A DNA stretch of 64,000 nt from Planococcus kocurii (GCF_001465835.2 NZ_CP013661.2:3154501-3218500); one strand, 5' to 3'. Counted from the first letter of the stretch, positions 18,986 to 28,680 are shown. A program made the numbers and translations. The notes: generated by a model not told the origin, from the sequence alone.

Positions 18986-19687
18986 ATGAAACAACCTAAT
19001 CGACTACAAACGTGGATTGAGCAGGGGAATGTTACCATTTCCCAGCTTTTTTTTCAGTTTTATAAAGAACTGAAGATTACAGATGAAGAAGCTATGTTGC
19101 TTATGCATATACAAGCATTTCAGCAACTTGGAAACCCATTTCCAACACCAGATGAAATCGGTGCGCGCATGATGACTTCTCAAAAAAGTGTAACGACGAT
19201 GCTACAAAAATTGATGCAACAAGGCTATTTAGCCATTCAACAAACGACGGAAAGCGATGTGTTAACAGAAGTCATTTCGTTGCAGCCTTTATGGGATCGG
19301 TTACTAGACTGTGTCTATAAAGTACAGCATGAAATCAAAGAAAATACGCAAAAAGAGCTAGAAGGAGAAATTTTCCAACTGTTTGAACAAGAATTTGGTC
19401 GTTTCTTATCACCGATGGAAATTGAAACCATCTCTATGTGGATGGATCATGATGGTCATACACCAGACGTAATCCGTATGGCGCTAAAAGAAGCGGTTAT
19501 TTCACAAAAAATCAGTTTGCGTTATGTCGACCGTATTTTGTTCGAGTGGAAAAAGAAAAATATCAAAACTTCTTCTCAAGTTACGAAGCACGCAAGTTCT
19601 TTCAGGGAGAAAAATATCCGGATTCAGCCGACAGAGAACGTTGTGAAAAAAGTTCAGTTTTACAATTGGCTGGAAGACCGCAGTTAG
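18986..19687 (+). CDS. dnaD: DNA replication initiation protein DnaD
   Basis: Primosomal protein that works with DnaA, DnaB and DnaI to load the replicative helicase and restart forks. 233 residues (B. subtilis 232). The N-terminal winged-helix oligomerisation domain covers about 1-110. The C-terminal DnaB_2 domain ends with the YxxxIxxxW motif (YVDRILFEW) needed for DNA binding. RBS GAAAGGTGG. It lies between asnS and nth as in B. subtilis. Confidence 0.95.
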   Translation: MKQPNRLQTWIEQGNVTISQLFFQFYKELKITDEEAMLLMHIQAFQQLGNPFPTPDEIGARMMTSQKSVTTMLQKLMQQGYLAIQQTTESDVLTEVISLQPLWDRLLDCVYKVQHEIKENTQKELEGEIFQLFEQEFGRFLSPMEIETISMWMDHDGHTPDVIRMALKEAVISQKISLRYVDRILFEWKKKNIKTSSQVTKHASSFREKNIRIQPTENVVKKVQFYNWLEDRS

Positions 19688-19699
19688 AAGGTGAAGTAG

Positions 19700-20380
19700 A
19701 TGATGTCAAAAAAAGAATGGCTAGCCTGTCTAGAAGAAATGGACCTTATGTTTCCAGGGGCACATTGTGAATTGGTGCACCGCAATCCTTTTGATTTATT
19801 GATTGCGACACTGTTATCTGCACAATGTACAGACAAGCTAGTAAACCGTGTGACTGCTACTTTATTTCAGAAATACCACGTACCAAAAGATTATGTTTCG
19901 GTTTCTTTGGAGGAACTGCAACAAGATATTCGTTCAATTGGGTTGTTTCGCAATAAAGCTAAAAATATACAAGCACTTAGTGAAATTTTGATCGCCGATT
20001 ATGATAGCATCGTACCGGCTGATCGAGACCTGCTGATGACACTTCCGGGAGTCGGACGGAAAACAGCAAACGTCGTTGTTTCTGTAGCGTTTGGTATTCC
20101 AGCTTTAGCAGTAGATACGCACGTTGAACGGGTTGCCAAACGCCTGGGATTAAACCGTTGGAAAGACAATCCGCTTCAGGTAGAAGAAACCATTATGAAA
20201 AAAACACCTGCAGACGATTGGTCTAAAACACATCATCAAATTATTTTCTTTGGTCGGTATCACTGCAAATCACAAAATCCAGGATGTCCTATTTGTCCAC
20301 TTTTTGACCGTTGCCGTGAAGGCCAAAAACGCCAAAAAAAAGGACTTGTTAAACGTGAAATCGTCACAGAAATTAACTAA
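19700..20380 (+). CDS. nth: Endonuclease III (base-excision repair)
   Basis: DNA glycosylase/AP lyase for oxidised pyrimidines. 226 residues. Helix-hairpin-helix LPGVGRKTA (115-123) with catalytic K121 and D139 in VDTHVERVAKRLG. The [4Fe-4S] cysteines are C189, C196, C199 and C205 (C-x6-C-x2-C-x5-C). The second codon is also ATG, so the start could be 19703. The 3' end overlaps ypoC by 26 bases. Confidence 0.95.
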   Translation: MMSKKEWLACLEEMDLMFPGAHCELVHRNPFDLLIATLLSAQCTDKLVNRVTATLFQKYHVPKDYVSVSLEELQQDIRSIGLFRNKAKNIQALSEILIADYDSIVPADRDLLMTLPGVGRKTANVVVSVAFGIPALAVDTHVERVAKRLGLNRWKDNPLQVEETIMKKTPADDWSKTHHQIIFFGRYHCKSQNPGCPICPLFDRCREGQKRQKKGLVKREIVTEIN

Positions 20381-20693
20381 AGAGCAGCTGGCACCGTATT
20401 TTTTGGAATGGCTCCGAATCACGACGGAACTGGCCAATTTGCATGAGCAGCGCAGTAAGCAGACTAAAGTCACCATCCAAGAAGGTCTTGAATTGTATCA
20501 GCGTCTACTATCTCACTGTCGCGATGCTTTACAGGATGATGGGTTTGAGCCGTTAAACGGTTCGGAACGCCTGACCTTTATCAAGACGTCTTCTGGAACG
20601 TATGCGGCTTATCGTCAATTGGATGAACTGTTTACTGAACTGAAGAAGATATTGGCAAGAAAACGGATTGAACTAAAACGCTTGAATGACTAA
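20355..20693 (+). CDS. ypoC: YpoC-like protein
   Basis: 112 residues from the GTG at 20355, which has AAAGGA about 10 bases upstream inside nth. The frame is open further up (to 20250) but that part is antisense to nothing real and overlaps the nth iron-sulfur region. The protein is helical and charged, with no membrane segment. It is named from its place between nth and ponA as in B. subtilis; family function unknown. It ends at a large terminator shared with ponA. Confidence 0.75.
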   Translation: MKSSQKLTKEQLAPYFLEWLRITTELANLHEQRSKQTKVTIQEGLELYQRLLSHCRDALQDDGFEPLNGSERLTFIKTSSGTYAAYRQLDELFTELKKILARKRIELKRLND

Positions 20694-20737
20694 AACAACC
20701 CCCCCTCAAATGCATTTGAGGGGGGGGGTTGTTTTAG
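20692..20737. terminator. Bidirectional terminator between ypoC and ponA
   Basis: Almost perfect palindrome: CTAAAACAAC, seven C and TCAAATG on the left; CATTTGA, nine G and TTGTTTTAG on the right. The unequal C and G runs suggest slippage. It overlaps the stop codon of ypoC and that of ponA on the other strand. Confidence 0.85.
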
Positions 20738-23424
20738 TTGGAGTCGTCTTTATCTTTATCTTTATCTTTATCTTTATCTTTATCTTTATCTTGGTCTTTA
20801 TTATTGTCATTGCCATTAGTAGCATTGTTGTTTTCACTATTATTGGCAGCCGGTTTTTCGCTTTCTTCTTCTTCAGTCGGATCTTCTGGAACATCAATTG
20901 GATCTTCTTCAACGGCTGGTTCCTCTTCCTCGACTGGTTCTTCTTCAGCGGGTTCTTCCTCGACTGGTTCTTCTTCGACCGGTTCTTCTTCAACCGGTTC
21001 TTCCTCAACTGGCTCTTCTTCAACCGGTTCTTCGACTGGCTCTTCTTCAGGTTCTTCAGGTGCAGCAGCAACTTCAACTACAGTCGATGCAGGATCGCTT
21101 CGTTGCGTGCTGTTAACGGCTACAACGCTAAAGGTATAGCTTTTCCCTTCTTCAAGGCCATTAAATGTATAAGACTGGCTTGATGAGGTGCTAAGAACTG
21201 AGCGAGAACCATTAACTTCAACGGACACTTCAAATGATACATCGTCATCTCCGTAATTCCAAGACAGTTCAGCTGATTGATCTTTGACTTTAGCGCGTAA
21301 TCGAGTGGGGGTATCTAAATCTTCCACGACATAGCGTTGTGATACTGAATTTGGTTCCGTACCACGTGCAAACAGTTCAGAACTTCTTAAGTTATACGGT
21401 GTAAAAGCACTGGCCAATTTTAATGGATCCGAGCCTATTTCAACGACTTGTTCTGTAACCGAATCCGGCTGTTCAAAACGAGCTGTTTCAGGTGATGAAA
21501 TTTGTGACATTACATTTTTGAATAAACGTTGAGATAATAGTCGTTCATTTGATGCGGTATCGATAGGTGTTTTCTTTGAAGGATAGCCGCTCCAAACAGA
21601 AATGGAGTAGTCTGTCGTATAGCCTGCAAACCAAACATCTGGTGCCGAACTAGAGTCTAAACCGTACTCTCCAAGTTCTTTAGCAGAATAGTTAGTTGTT
21701 CCAGTTTTACCGGCCATGTCCAGACCGTTAATCGCCACTTCTTTACCGGTAGAGCCCGGCACATTCAAATCGACAACATCTCTAAGCATATCCGTTACCA
21801 TGTATGCAGTACTGTCTTTCATGGCTTGTACCGGTTCGGGTGCAACGACTTGTTCGGTTGAGCCGTCACGGAATACAATTTTCTTAATCGTATGAGGCTT
21901 AATAAAAGAACCATCATTACCAAAGGCAGCAAACGCTCCTGCCATTTCTACTGTTGAAAATTCAGCTGAACCCAGTGCAGAAGACTCAAAAATATTATCC
22001 ATTTCAAGTCCTACATTTTTCATGAATTTTCCAGCATCTTCTGTTCCGACTTCTTGTAGCGTTTTAATAGCAGGGATATTACGCGAACGGTAAAGTGCTT
22101 CGCGGATAGTCATAGTTCCAAGAAATTGACCATCAACATTGCGGATTTCTTGACCATCTTCATAAGAAGAAGGTTCATCTACAATTGTTTGGCCAGTAGA
22201 CCAGTCCAAGTATTCGATAGCAGGACCGTAATCCAATACTGGTTTAATAGTAGATCCGACTTGACGGTCTTTCGCAATCGCGAAATTATGTCGCACATCG
22301 CCTGAGTATTCACGTGCTGCGCCGACCGCGCTGATACCACCTGTTTTGGTATCTACGACCGTCATAGCAGATTGAACTTTATCATCGAAAAACAAATCAG
22401 ATGCCATTGTTTCGTTTACTTTAGTTTGAACGTAAGGTTCTAAAGTGGTGTAAATTGTCAATCCATCACCAAGTGAATAATCGCCTTCTAATGCTTCGAG
22501 TTCATCCTCGACCATTTCCATAAAGGCCGTATATTCAGTGTTTGCCGTTTGAGGCTGGCGTTGATCTTCAGGGACCAATGAGTCTGCCAGAACTGCCGTT
22601 TGAGCTTGTTCTTTTTCTTCTGTGGTAATTTTCCCGTGCTGTTCCATTAGGCTTAAAACGACATTCCGTCGTTCTTCAGCACGTTCAGGATTTTTGAATG
22701 GGTTGTAACCATTCGGACTTTGCGGCATTCCTGCAAGTAACGCAGATTCAGCAAGTGTTAACTCGTTAAGGGGTTTGCCGTAAAACGTTTCAGCAGCTGT
22801 GCCAAAACCGTAAATATTACCAGACATCAGAATTTTGTTGAAATACATCTCAAATATCTCTTCTTTTTCATATTCTTGCTCTAGTTTATAAGCAAGATAT
22901 GCTTCTTGTGCTTTTCGTTTCAAGGTTTTGTCATTCGTTAAAAAAGAGTTTTTAATAACTTGTTGAGTGATGGTACTAGCTCCCTGTGAGCCGAAACCAC
23001 CAGTGATGTTGGCGATGACTGCACCACCCAGGCGAATGACATCAATTCCCGAATGTTTATAGAAGCGATTGTCTTCAGTTGCTAAAATAGCAGCTTCCAT
23101 CGTTTTTGGAATGTCTTCATAATTGACATATTCACGGTTTTCAGCAGTAATATAAGGGATTTCTGTTTCGCCATCGGCTGCATAGAATGTCGGGCTAATA
23201 GGATCACGCAATAATTCTTCATCAAGTTCAGGTGCGCTGCTTGCGTAGAACGCAAAGAGAGAGGCGCCGAACACAAGTCCTGCTAATCCTATGACAACGA
23301 TCGCCAGTAGAATACGCTTTATCCATGTTATTGCGGGAGATTTCTTTTTCTTTTTGTTATTGGTCTTTTTTTGGCGTTCGATTGCTTTTCGGCGTTCTTC
23401 ACGCGAAATTTGTTTATCACTCAA
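20734..23424 (-). CDS. ponA: Class A penicillin-binding protein PBP1
   Basis: Bifunctional peptidoglycan glycosyltransferase/transpeptidase, 896 residues. Order: a very basic cytosolic tail (1-33), membrane helix (about 36-60), GT51 domain with catalytic E117 in EDNRFYKHSG, and transpeptidase domain with S391-TIK394, S447-R-N449 and K573-TGT. A fibronectin type III domain follows (about 690-785), then a low-complexity tail of EEP/EEPVE repeats and a final DK repeat (about 790-896). B. subtilis PBP1 also has a disordered C-terminal tail, but the repeats here are unusually regular. Cotranscribed with recU upstream, as in B. subtilis. Confidence 0.95.
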   Translation of the reverse strand: MSDKQISREERRKAIERQKKTNNKKKKKSPAITWIKRILLAIVVIGLAGLVFGASLFAFYASSAPELDEELLRDPISPTFYAADGETEIPYITAENREYVNYEDIPKTMEAAILATEDNRFYKHSGIDVIRLGGAVIANITGGFGSQGASTITQQVIKNSFLTNDKTLKRKAQEAYLAYKLEQEYEKEEIFEMYFNKILMSGNIYGFGTAAETFYGKPLNELTLAESALLAGMPQSPNGYNPFKNPERAEERRNVVLSLMEQHGKITTEEKEQAQTAVLADSLVPEDQRQPQTANTEYTAFMEMVEDELEALEGDYSLGDGLTIYTTLEPYVQTKVNETMASDLFFDDKVQSAMTVVDTKTGGISAVGAAREYSGDVRHNFAIAKDRQVGSTIKPVLDYGPAIEYLDWSTGQTIVDEPSSYEDGQEIRNVDGQFLGTMTIREALYRSRNIPAIKTLQEVGTEDAGKFMKNVGLEMDNIFESSALGSAEFSTVEMAGAFAAFGNDGSFIKPHTIKKIVFRDGSTEQVVAPEPVQAMKDSTAYMVTDMLRDVVDLNVPGSTGKEVAINGLDMAGKTGTTNYSAKELGEYGLDSSSAPDVWFAGYTTDYSISVWSGYPSKKTPIDTASNERLLSQRLFKNVMSQISSPETARFEQPDSVTEQVVEIGSDPLKLASAFTPYNLRSSELFARGTEPNSVSQRYVVEDLDTPTRLRAKVKDQSAELSWNYGDDDVSFEVSVEVNGSRSVLSTSSSQSYTFNGLEEGKSYTFSVVAVNSTQRSDPASTVVEVAAAPEEPEEEPVEEPVEEEPVEEEPVEEEPVEEEPVEEEPAEEEPVEEEEPAVEEDPIDVPEDPTEEEESEKPAANNSENNNATNGNDNNKDQDKDKDKDKDKDKDKDDSN
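20749..20790 (-). repeat. Hexanucleotide tandem repeat TTTATC x7 in ponA
   Basis: Seven exact copies of TTTATC (GATAAA on the coding strand) encode seven Asp-Lys pairs near the PBP1 C-terminus. Copy number changes keep the frame, so tail length can vary by slippage. Confidence 0.95.
20915..21055 (-). repeat. Imperfect repeat encoding the acidic EEPVE tail of PBP1
   Basis: Successive 12- to 15-base units built from GGTTCTTC and TCTTCGAC/TCAACC variants encode repeated E-E-P-V-E-E blocks. Third-position differences between units show it is not freshly duplicated. Confidence 0.8.
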
Positions 23425-23458
23425 AATCGGTTCCTCACTTTCATATAAGTAGTACTAG

Positions 23459-24070
23459 TTAGAATTTTTTTAGAAGAGGCAAATAATTAATGCGTGGAAA
23501 TGCTCCAGGTATTATTTCAAATGAAGTTTCTTCTATTTCCTGCAAAGTAACCGATTTTCTTCCACCTGTGATCATCCGATTCCAAAAAAATTCAAGTTCT
23601 TTAAAAGGCATGATAAAATATCGTTGCCAAGAAGAAAATCGGATGATCATAAATGCAGTTCCATCTTGTTTAACGACTTGAGACATGTGATGAATTTGAT
23701 GATCATGAATATTCTTCAACGGGAAAGAAGTTTTGTTTTCGGTTTCTTTTGCTTCAAAGTCAATATATCGTCCATTCCAAACGCCATTGTAATCTGTCGT
23801 AGACGGAGCTTGGAAATAAGCTTCTCGAATGACAGCGGCACTTCTGGATGGATATTCTACTTTGACAATCTGAAGCGGCACTGGTTTTTTATGGATGACC
23901 GCTAACCCCAGCTGAAGATAATAATCATTGGTTTCATTTAATTCATCTTCTAATGTTTTACCACGGTTACTAAAGGAAAAATCTTTTTTCTTTTTGGGGG
24001 TCCCGGTTTCTTTAGCAGCTGAATTTTTTGACGGAACAAATTTTTTTCCGTTCGGGTAATTGATTGCCAT
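23459..24070 (-). CDS. recU: Holliday junction resolvase RecU
   Basis: 203 residues (B. subtilis 206). Cleaves four-way junctions in recombination and chromosome segregation. The type II restriction-like core is visible as TDYNGVWNGRYIDFEAKET, supplying the catalytic acidic and lysine residues. The N-terminal basic region (about 1-35) is flexible in homologues. RBS GAGGTG precedes the ATG. It is upstream of ponA with a 34-base gap; the recU-ponA pairing is conserved in Firmicutes. Confidence 0.95.
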   Translation of the reverse strand: MAINYPNGKKFVPSKNSAAKETGTPKKKKDFSFSNRGKTLEDELNETNDYYLQLGLAVIHKKPVPLQIVKVEYPSRSAAVIREAYFQAPSTTDYNGVWNGRYIDFEAKETENKTSFPLKNIHDHQIHHMSQVVKQDGTAFMIIRFSSWQRYFIMPFKELEFFWNRMITGGRKSVTLQEIEETSFEIIPGAFPRINYLPLLKKF

Positions 24071-24394
24071 TGTGATACACCTCGCTTACTCTATCATATC
24101 ACAAGCGTTTAGACGACTGATATGATGAAAGGTTTCACCAAGTCGAAATCTACCACTTCAGGTTATGTGAAGCAGTAAAGAGACGCGAAGAATAGGATTA
24201 AGCGAATGACGCCAAAGTGAAAATTCCAGAAATGGATTCGCAAAAAAGCAACAAGTGAAAACAAATGGTTAACTTATTCTATTCTATCAATACCAGATTT
24301 TTTGACTGGATTCAACAGGAAAGAATGTCTGTTCGATAAAAGTCGTGTCGTTTCAGTGAATATGATAAACTAATGGCAATGGAGGGATTGCAAA
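24071..24394. other. Intergenic region between divergent recU and yppE
   Basis: No open frame of protein-like character is seen on either strand. It must hold the promoters of both genes; a TATGAT at 24361-24366 could be the -10 box for yppE, without a clear -35. B. subtilis has yppC and yppD in this neighbourhood; they are absent. Confidence 0.5.
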
Positions 24395-24763
24395 ATGACA
24401 GTTAGAGAACTCTCTTCTACATTATTTGATGAATGTGGAAAATGCCTAGACCGCTTTTATGAAATGCGTGAGATGGATGCGGTTCCTGATTTTTACGAAG
24501 ACGTTAAACCCTATGCCGATTTCTGGCACGGAAAAATAAATGAGTGGCAAAAAGAATCGTTGCTATATATTCAGCAGGAGCGACCAAAATATGTTCATAA
24601 GCCTCAAATTGATACAGCGGCAGAAGGCATGACACAGTTTTTCGTTCAAAGCTTTTATAAAGAAACAAGTAAGAAACGCTTTATCCAAACCATTCAAGCG
24701 GCACAGTATACGCTGCAGACTTTTATATTAGCCATTGACGAAAAGAGCACTAAACATGATTAA
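24395..24763 (+). CDS. yppE: YppE-like protein (DUF1798)
   Basis: 122-residue all-helical soluble protein, the size of B. subtilis YppE (123). The WHGKINEW and TQFFVQSFYKETSKKRF segments fit the DUF1798 helical-bundle family. RBS ATGGAGGG. The function is unknown. Its last eight bases overlap mrfA, so the two are probably coupled. Confidence 0.8.
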   Translation: MTVRELSSTLFDECGKCLDRFYEMREMDAVPDFYEDVKPYADFWHGKINEWQKESLLYIQQERPKYVHKPQIDTAAEGMTQFFVQSFYKETSKKRFIQTIQAAQYTLQTFILAIDEKSTKHD

Positions 24764-27026
24764 GCGAAAAACGTTACCTGTCTTAATGGAAGAGTGGAAA
24801 ACACAACCGGACATGATGGAACGTATTGTCCATTGGCATACGAGACAAGAAAAACCAGCTCGATATGCCGACTTTCCACTGGAGATGCACGCTAGCTTGA
24901 AAGCGGCTCTTCGGAAGAAAGGCATTGAGCAATTGTATACGCATCAGCGACAAGCATTCGATTTGGCGACGGCAGGCAAGTCGTTTACGGCTGTTACCCC
25001 GACAGCTTCAGGCAAGTCTTATTGTTATCATTTGCCGGTGCTGCATAAAATTTTAAATGATCCGAGTGCGCGAGCGTTGTACTTGTTTCCAACAAAAGCA
25101 TTAGCGCAGGATCAGAAAAGCGATTTGCATGATTTAATTGAGAAAACAGAAGAAGCGATTTTGTCCTATACGTACGATGGAGACACTTCACCAGCGATTC
25201 GAACAAAGGTCCGAAAAGCCGGGCAAATCGTGATGACGAACCCAGACATGCTGCATTCCGCTATTTTGCCGCATCACACAAAATGGGTATCACTTTTTGA
25301 AAACCTTCATTATATAGTGATTGATGAACTGCACACGTACAAAGGCATTTTTGGGACACATGTAGCGCATGTTATTCGGAGGCTAAAACGGATCTGTGAG
25401 TTTTATGGCAGCAATCCGGTTTTTATTTGTACATCTGCTACAATTGCCAACCCAAAAGAGCTAGCGGAAAATTTGACGAACAGTTCACATGAGCTGATTG
25501 ACCAAAACGGTGCACCTTCTGGAAAAAAACATATTGTTTTTTATAACCCGCCGATTATCCACCCAACTTTTGGTGTCCGCAGAAGTGCCATACTAGAAGT
25601 ACGAGATCTAGCTACTCATTTGATCAAAAATGGCATTCAAACCATTGTCTTTGCGAAAAGTCGTGTACGTGTAGAGATGCTGGTTACTTATTTACAAGCC
25701 GTGACCAAAATGAAACTGCAAGATGATTCAATCAAAGGTTACCGGGGGGGCTATTTGCCGACAGAGCGGCGGGCGATTGAAAAAGGATTGCGTGACGGAT
25801 CCATTCAATGTGTCGTGTCTACTAATGCATTGGAACTTGGCGTGGATATTGGTCAGTTGCAAGCGTGTATCATGACAGGCTATCCGGGCAATATTGCTAG
25901 TGCGTGGCAACAAGCGGGACGAGCGGGACGTCGTCAAGATGAGTCGCTCGTTATTTATGTCGCACAGTCGACTGCACTTGATCAATACATCATTAATCAT
26001 CCAGAATATTTACTCGATCAGTCACCAGAAGAAGCGCGTATCCATCCAGAAAATATGATTATCTTAATGGATCATTTAAAATGCGCTTCTTTTGAATTGC
26101 CATTTCGAATCGACGACCAGTACGGAGAATTTGAAGTTCAAGAGCTGCTCGAATATTTGCAGGAAGAAGGTGTACTCGTCCGTACATCAAATCGTTGGCA
26201 CTGGATGAGTGATCGTTTCCCAGCGCACGATATATCGCTGCGCTCTGCTTCACAGGAAAATGTCGTCATCATCGATCAGTCTGTTCCTGCAGATACACGT
26301 GTAATTGGAGAAATGGACCGTTTTAGTGCGATGACATTATTGCACGAAGAAGCCATTTATCTGCATCAAGGTACTCAATTTCAAGTAGAAATTTTAGACT
26401 GGGAAGAAAAGAAAGCCTATGTCAGAGAAGTCGACGTCGATTATTTCACAGATGCCAATTTAGCAGTAGAGTTAAAAGTGATGAGTGAAGATAAAGACAA
26501 GGAAATGAACGGTTCAGAAGTGTTTTATGGGGATATTGCGGTACTTGCAATGCCAACGATTTTTAAAAAGATCCGTTTTGATTCGCATGATAACATTGGT
26601 TCTGGACCAATTTCCTTGCCGCCAGAAGAACTTCACACGTCGTCAACGTGGTTGAGTTTTGCGAAACCCGAAGACTTCACAGAAGCAGAGTTATCGGACA
26701 CAATGACCGGAGCAGCCTATGCGATCGAGTCATTTATTCCTATATTCGTTCAATGCGACCGCCGCGATGTCCATGTTGTGCCCCAAGTAAAGTCACCACA
26801 TAACGATAGACCGTCTTTTTTTATACACGATTCTTATCCGGGTGGTATTGGGATCAGTGAACGAATTTACGATCTGTGGCAGCCGTTGCTTGATAAAGCC
26901 CAGCAACATGTCTCAGAATGTCCATGTCTTGACGGATGTCCATCGTGCATCGGTGCACAAGATGCAGCCGTCAGTATGAAAGGCCATGTGATTCGACTGT
27001 TGAATGAGCTTCGCAAAGAGAGGTGA
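24756..27026 (+). CDS. mrfA: DEAD/H-type DNA helicase MrfA (YprA), DUF1998 C-terminus
   Basis: 756 residues from the ATG at 24756, just inside the end of yppE (B. subtilis YprA about 749). Walker A is TPTASGKS (about 81-88); the DEAH-like box is DELH (about 190); SAT motif TSATIANP; motif VI QQAGRAGRR. The C-terminal DUF1998 region has the four-cysteine zinc motif CPCLDGCPSC (about 721-730). In B. subtilis MrfA and the exonuclease MrfB form a UvrA-independent repair pathway for mitomycin C damage. mrfB follows after 6 bases. Confidence 0.93.
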   Translation: MIKRKTLPVLMEEWKTQPDMMERIVHWHTRQEKPARYADFPLEMHASLKAALRKKGIEQLYTHQRQAFDLATAGKSFTAVTPTASGKSYCYHLPVLHKILNDPSARALYLFPTKALAQDQKSDLHDLIEKTEEAILSYTYDGDTSPAIRTKVRKAGQIVMTNPDMLHSAILPHHTKWVSLFENLHYIVIDELHTYKGIFGTHVAHVIRRLKRICEFYGSNPVFICTSATIANPKELAENLTNSSHELIDQNGAPSGKKHIVFYNPPIIHPTFGVRRSAILEVRDLATHLIKNGIQTIVFAKSRVRVEMLVTYLQAVTKMKLQDDSIKGYRGGYLPTERRAIEKGLRDGSIQCVVSTNALELGVDIGQLQACIMTGYPGNIASAWQQAGRAGRRQDESLVIYVAQSTALDQYIINHPEYLLDQSPEEARIHPENMIILMDHLKCASFELPFRIDDQYGEFEVQELLEYLQEEGVLVRTSNRWHWMSDRFPAHDISLRSASQENVVIIDQSVPADTRVIGEMDRFSAMTLLHEEAIYLHQGTQFQVEILDWEEKKAYVREVDVDYFTDANLAVELKVMSEDKDKEMNGSEVFYGDIAVLAMPTIFKKIRFDSHDNIGSGPISLPPEELHTSSTWLSFAKPEDFTEAELSDTMTGAAYAIESFIPIFVQCDRRDVHVVPQVKSPHNDRPSFFIHDSYPGGIGISERIYDLWQPLLDKAQQHVSECPCLDGCPSCIGAQDAAVSMKGHVIRLLNELRKER

Positions 27027-27032
27027 AGACAA

Positions 27033-28280
27033 ATGTCGTTTGAAAACAAACTTCTCCAAATGAAAGGCATGCTAAAAAAGAAGCCTGTAAAAAAACAGAC
27101 GGATAAAGCAGCAGAACGGCCGCTCAATGAAGATAAGTGGAATGGAATTGGACTAGAACTTGTAGAAAACAAATTTGGATTTGTCTTTCGTAAGAAGATT
27201 ATTTATCCGTTTGACACCAAGCACGGTTCAGTAATTTTGAATGAACTTGAGCTCGTCTTAAAGGCATGGGAGAATACAGATTTTGATCATCCTTTTAAGT
27301 TGAGCAAACAGGATCCGCTTGTCTTTTTTGATACAGAAACGACAGGCCTTAGTGGGACCGGTGCTTATATTTTTTTAATTGGTTTGTTAGTTAAGCGCAG
27401 TGATCATTTTGAAATGATGCAATACATTATGCCAGATCCTTCCCACGAAGCGGCGTTTCTCTATGAAACAGGGTTGTGGAAAACGGATGATCCGATTATC
27501 TTTTCCTATAACGGCAAAAGCTTTGATTGGCCGCAGCTGACGTCTCGTTGGACCATGCACAGACAAATTTTGCCGAAGTTGCCGGTGCCACGTCAAATTG
27601 ATTTGTTTCACGGTACAAAACGAATCTGGAAAAATGAACTGGCCCGCATGAAGCTGAGCACGATTGAAGAAGAAAAACTGGGCTTTACTCGACAAGGCGA
27701 TGTGCCTGGCTATTTAATTCCGGCTATTTACTTGGATGCCGTCAAAAGTGGATTTCCGGACGGTTTAGCAAAAGTTCTTTATCATAATGAATTGGATATT
27801 TTATCGCTGGTGTCGTTATATGTTGTGTCTTCTAATTTATTAATGGAAGATTTGGAGTCGGAAACAAGTGGCGCTTATACAAATATTGGTAAATGGTATG
27901 CGGACTTAAAGCAATTTGATCAAAGTGCCGCATACCTCGAGCATGTCACCGCTGAAAGAGGGGCATCTACAGCTTTAGCCCGTTATCTTCTAGCAATACA
28001 GAAAAAACGAGCGGGTCAGTACGAAGAGGCGGTCCAACTTTTTAAAGAAGCAGCACCTCATTTGCGTGGCAGTATCGAAGTAGAAGCGTGGATTCATACG
28101 GCAAAACTGTATGAACATCAATTACGCGATTTAGAGCAGGCCATCATCATGGCAGGATTTGCAAAACAAGCAAGTGAACATACGCATGTGCGACAATCAC
28201 TCGTTATGGATATTGTCAAAAGACAGTCACGTTTAGAAGAGAAAAAGAGAAAAAAGAATCCAAAAAATGAAGAAGACTGA
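27033..28280 (+). CDS. mrfB: Ribonuclease H-like exonuclease MrfB (YprB) with TPR region
   Basis: 415 residues (B. subtilis YprB 413). The N-terminal exonuclease domain has DEDD-type motifs: D99-T-E101 in FFDTETTGLSG, then SYNGKSFDWP, and a later aspartate in YHNELDILSL. The C-terminal third consists of TPR-like helices (ANIGKWYADL to the end). It works with MrfA on mitomycin C lesions in B. subtilis. A strong terminator follows. Confidence 0.92.
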   Translation: MSFENKLLQMKGMLKKKPVKKQTDKAAERPLNEDKWNGIGLELVENKFGFVFRKKIIYPFDTKHGSVILNELELVLKAWENTDFDHPFKLSKQDPLVFFDTETTGLSGTGAYIFLIGLLVKRSDHFEMMQYIMPDPSHEAAFLYETGLWKTDDPIIFSYNGKSFDWPQLTSRWTMHRQILPKLPVPRQIDLFHGTKRIWKNELARMKLSTIEEEKLGFTRQGDVPGYLIPAIYLDAVKSGFPDGLAKVLYHNELDILSLVSLYVVSSNLLMEDLESETSGAYTNIGKWYADLKQFDQSAAYLEHVTAERGASTALARYLLAIQKKRAGQYEEAVQLFKEAAPHLRGSIEVEAWIHTAKLYEHQLRDLEQAIIMAGFAKQASEHTHVRQSLVMDIVKRQSRLEEKKRKKNPKNEED

Positions 28281-28285
28281 GCACG

Positions 28286-28328
28286 AAAAAACTACCTTAT
28301 GCTATACTTAGCATAAGGTAGTTTTTTT
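28286..28328 (+). terminator. Terminator between mrfB and gpsB
   Basis: AAAACTACCTTATGC pairs with GCATAAGGTAGTTTT around an 8-base loop, followed by T's. It ends 17 bases before the gpsB start codon, so gpsB either uses read-through or a promoter within the hairpin (a TATACT lies in the loop). Confidence 0.8.
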
Positions 28329-28345
28329 ATGGAAGGGCGATTAAA

Positions 28346-28639
28346 ATGGAAAATAAATTTACGTCTAAGGACATACTAGAAAAAGATTTTAAAACAGCTA
28401 TGCGTGGCTACAATCAAGACGAAGTCGATCATTTCTTGGATGAAGTCATTCAGGACTATGAAGCTTTCTCAAAACGAATCGAACAACTTCAAAATGAAAA
28501 CAAACGTTTACGGACGGAATTGGAAAATACTCCAAGAAAACAAGCGACACCGGCACCAGGGACTACAAATTTTGATATTCTACGACGCTTGTCTCATCTA
28601 GAAAATCATGTATTTGGCAACAAATTAGACAATAACTAA
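28346..28639 (+). CDS. gpsB: Cell division regulator GpsB
   Basis: 97-residue DivIVA-related coiled-coil protein (B. subtilis 98). The N-terminal lipid- and PBP-binding domain is clear: [16 protein letters not shown] followed by [17 protein letters not shown] proline-rich linker (residues about 67-78) leads to a short C-terminal trimerisation helix. GpsB shuttles PBP1 between division septum and side wall and works with EzrA. The ponA gene is 5 kb upstream. Confidence 0.95.
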   Translation: MENKFTSKDILEKDFKTAMRGYNQDEVDHFLDEVIQDYEAFSKRIEQLQNENKRLRTELENTPRKQATPAPGTTNFDILRRLSHLENHVFGNKLDNN

Positions 28640-28644
28640 AACAA

Positions 28645-28673
28645 TTGTTTTATTGTGCTGAGTAGCGTATACT
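28645..28673 (+). promoter_or_regulatory. Promoter of rnpB
   Basis: TTGTTT at 28645-28650 and TATACT at 28668-28673, spaced 17 bases, 8 bases before the inferred 5' end of RNase P RNA. Confidence 0.65.
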
Positions 28674-28680
28674 TAGTAAG

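Noticed and set aside
20686..21183. Long plus-strand frames opposite the ponA 3' end
   Set aside because: They are made of F-I or S-L repeats that mirror the DK and EEPVE codons of PBP1; pure antisense artefact of low-complexity coding.
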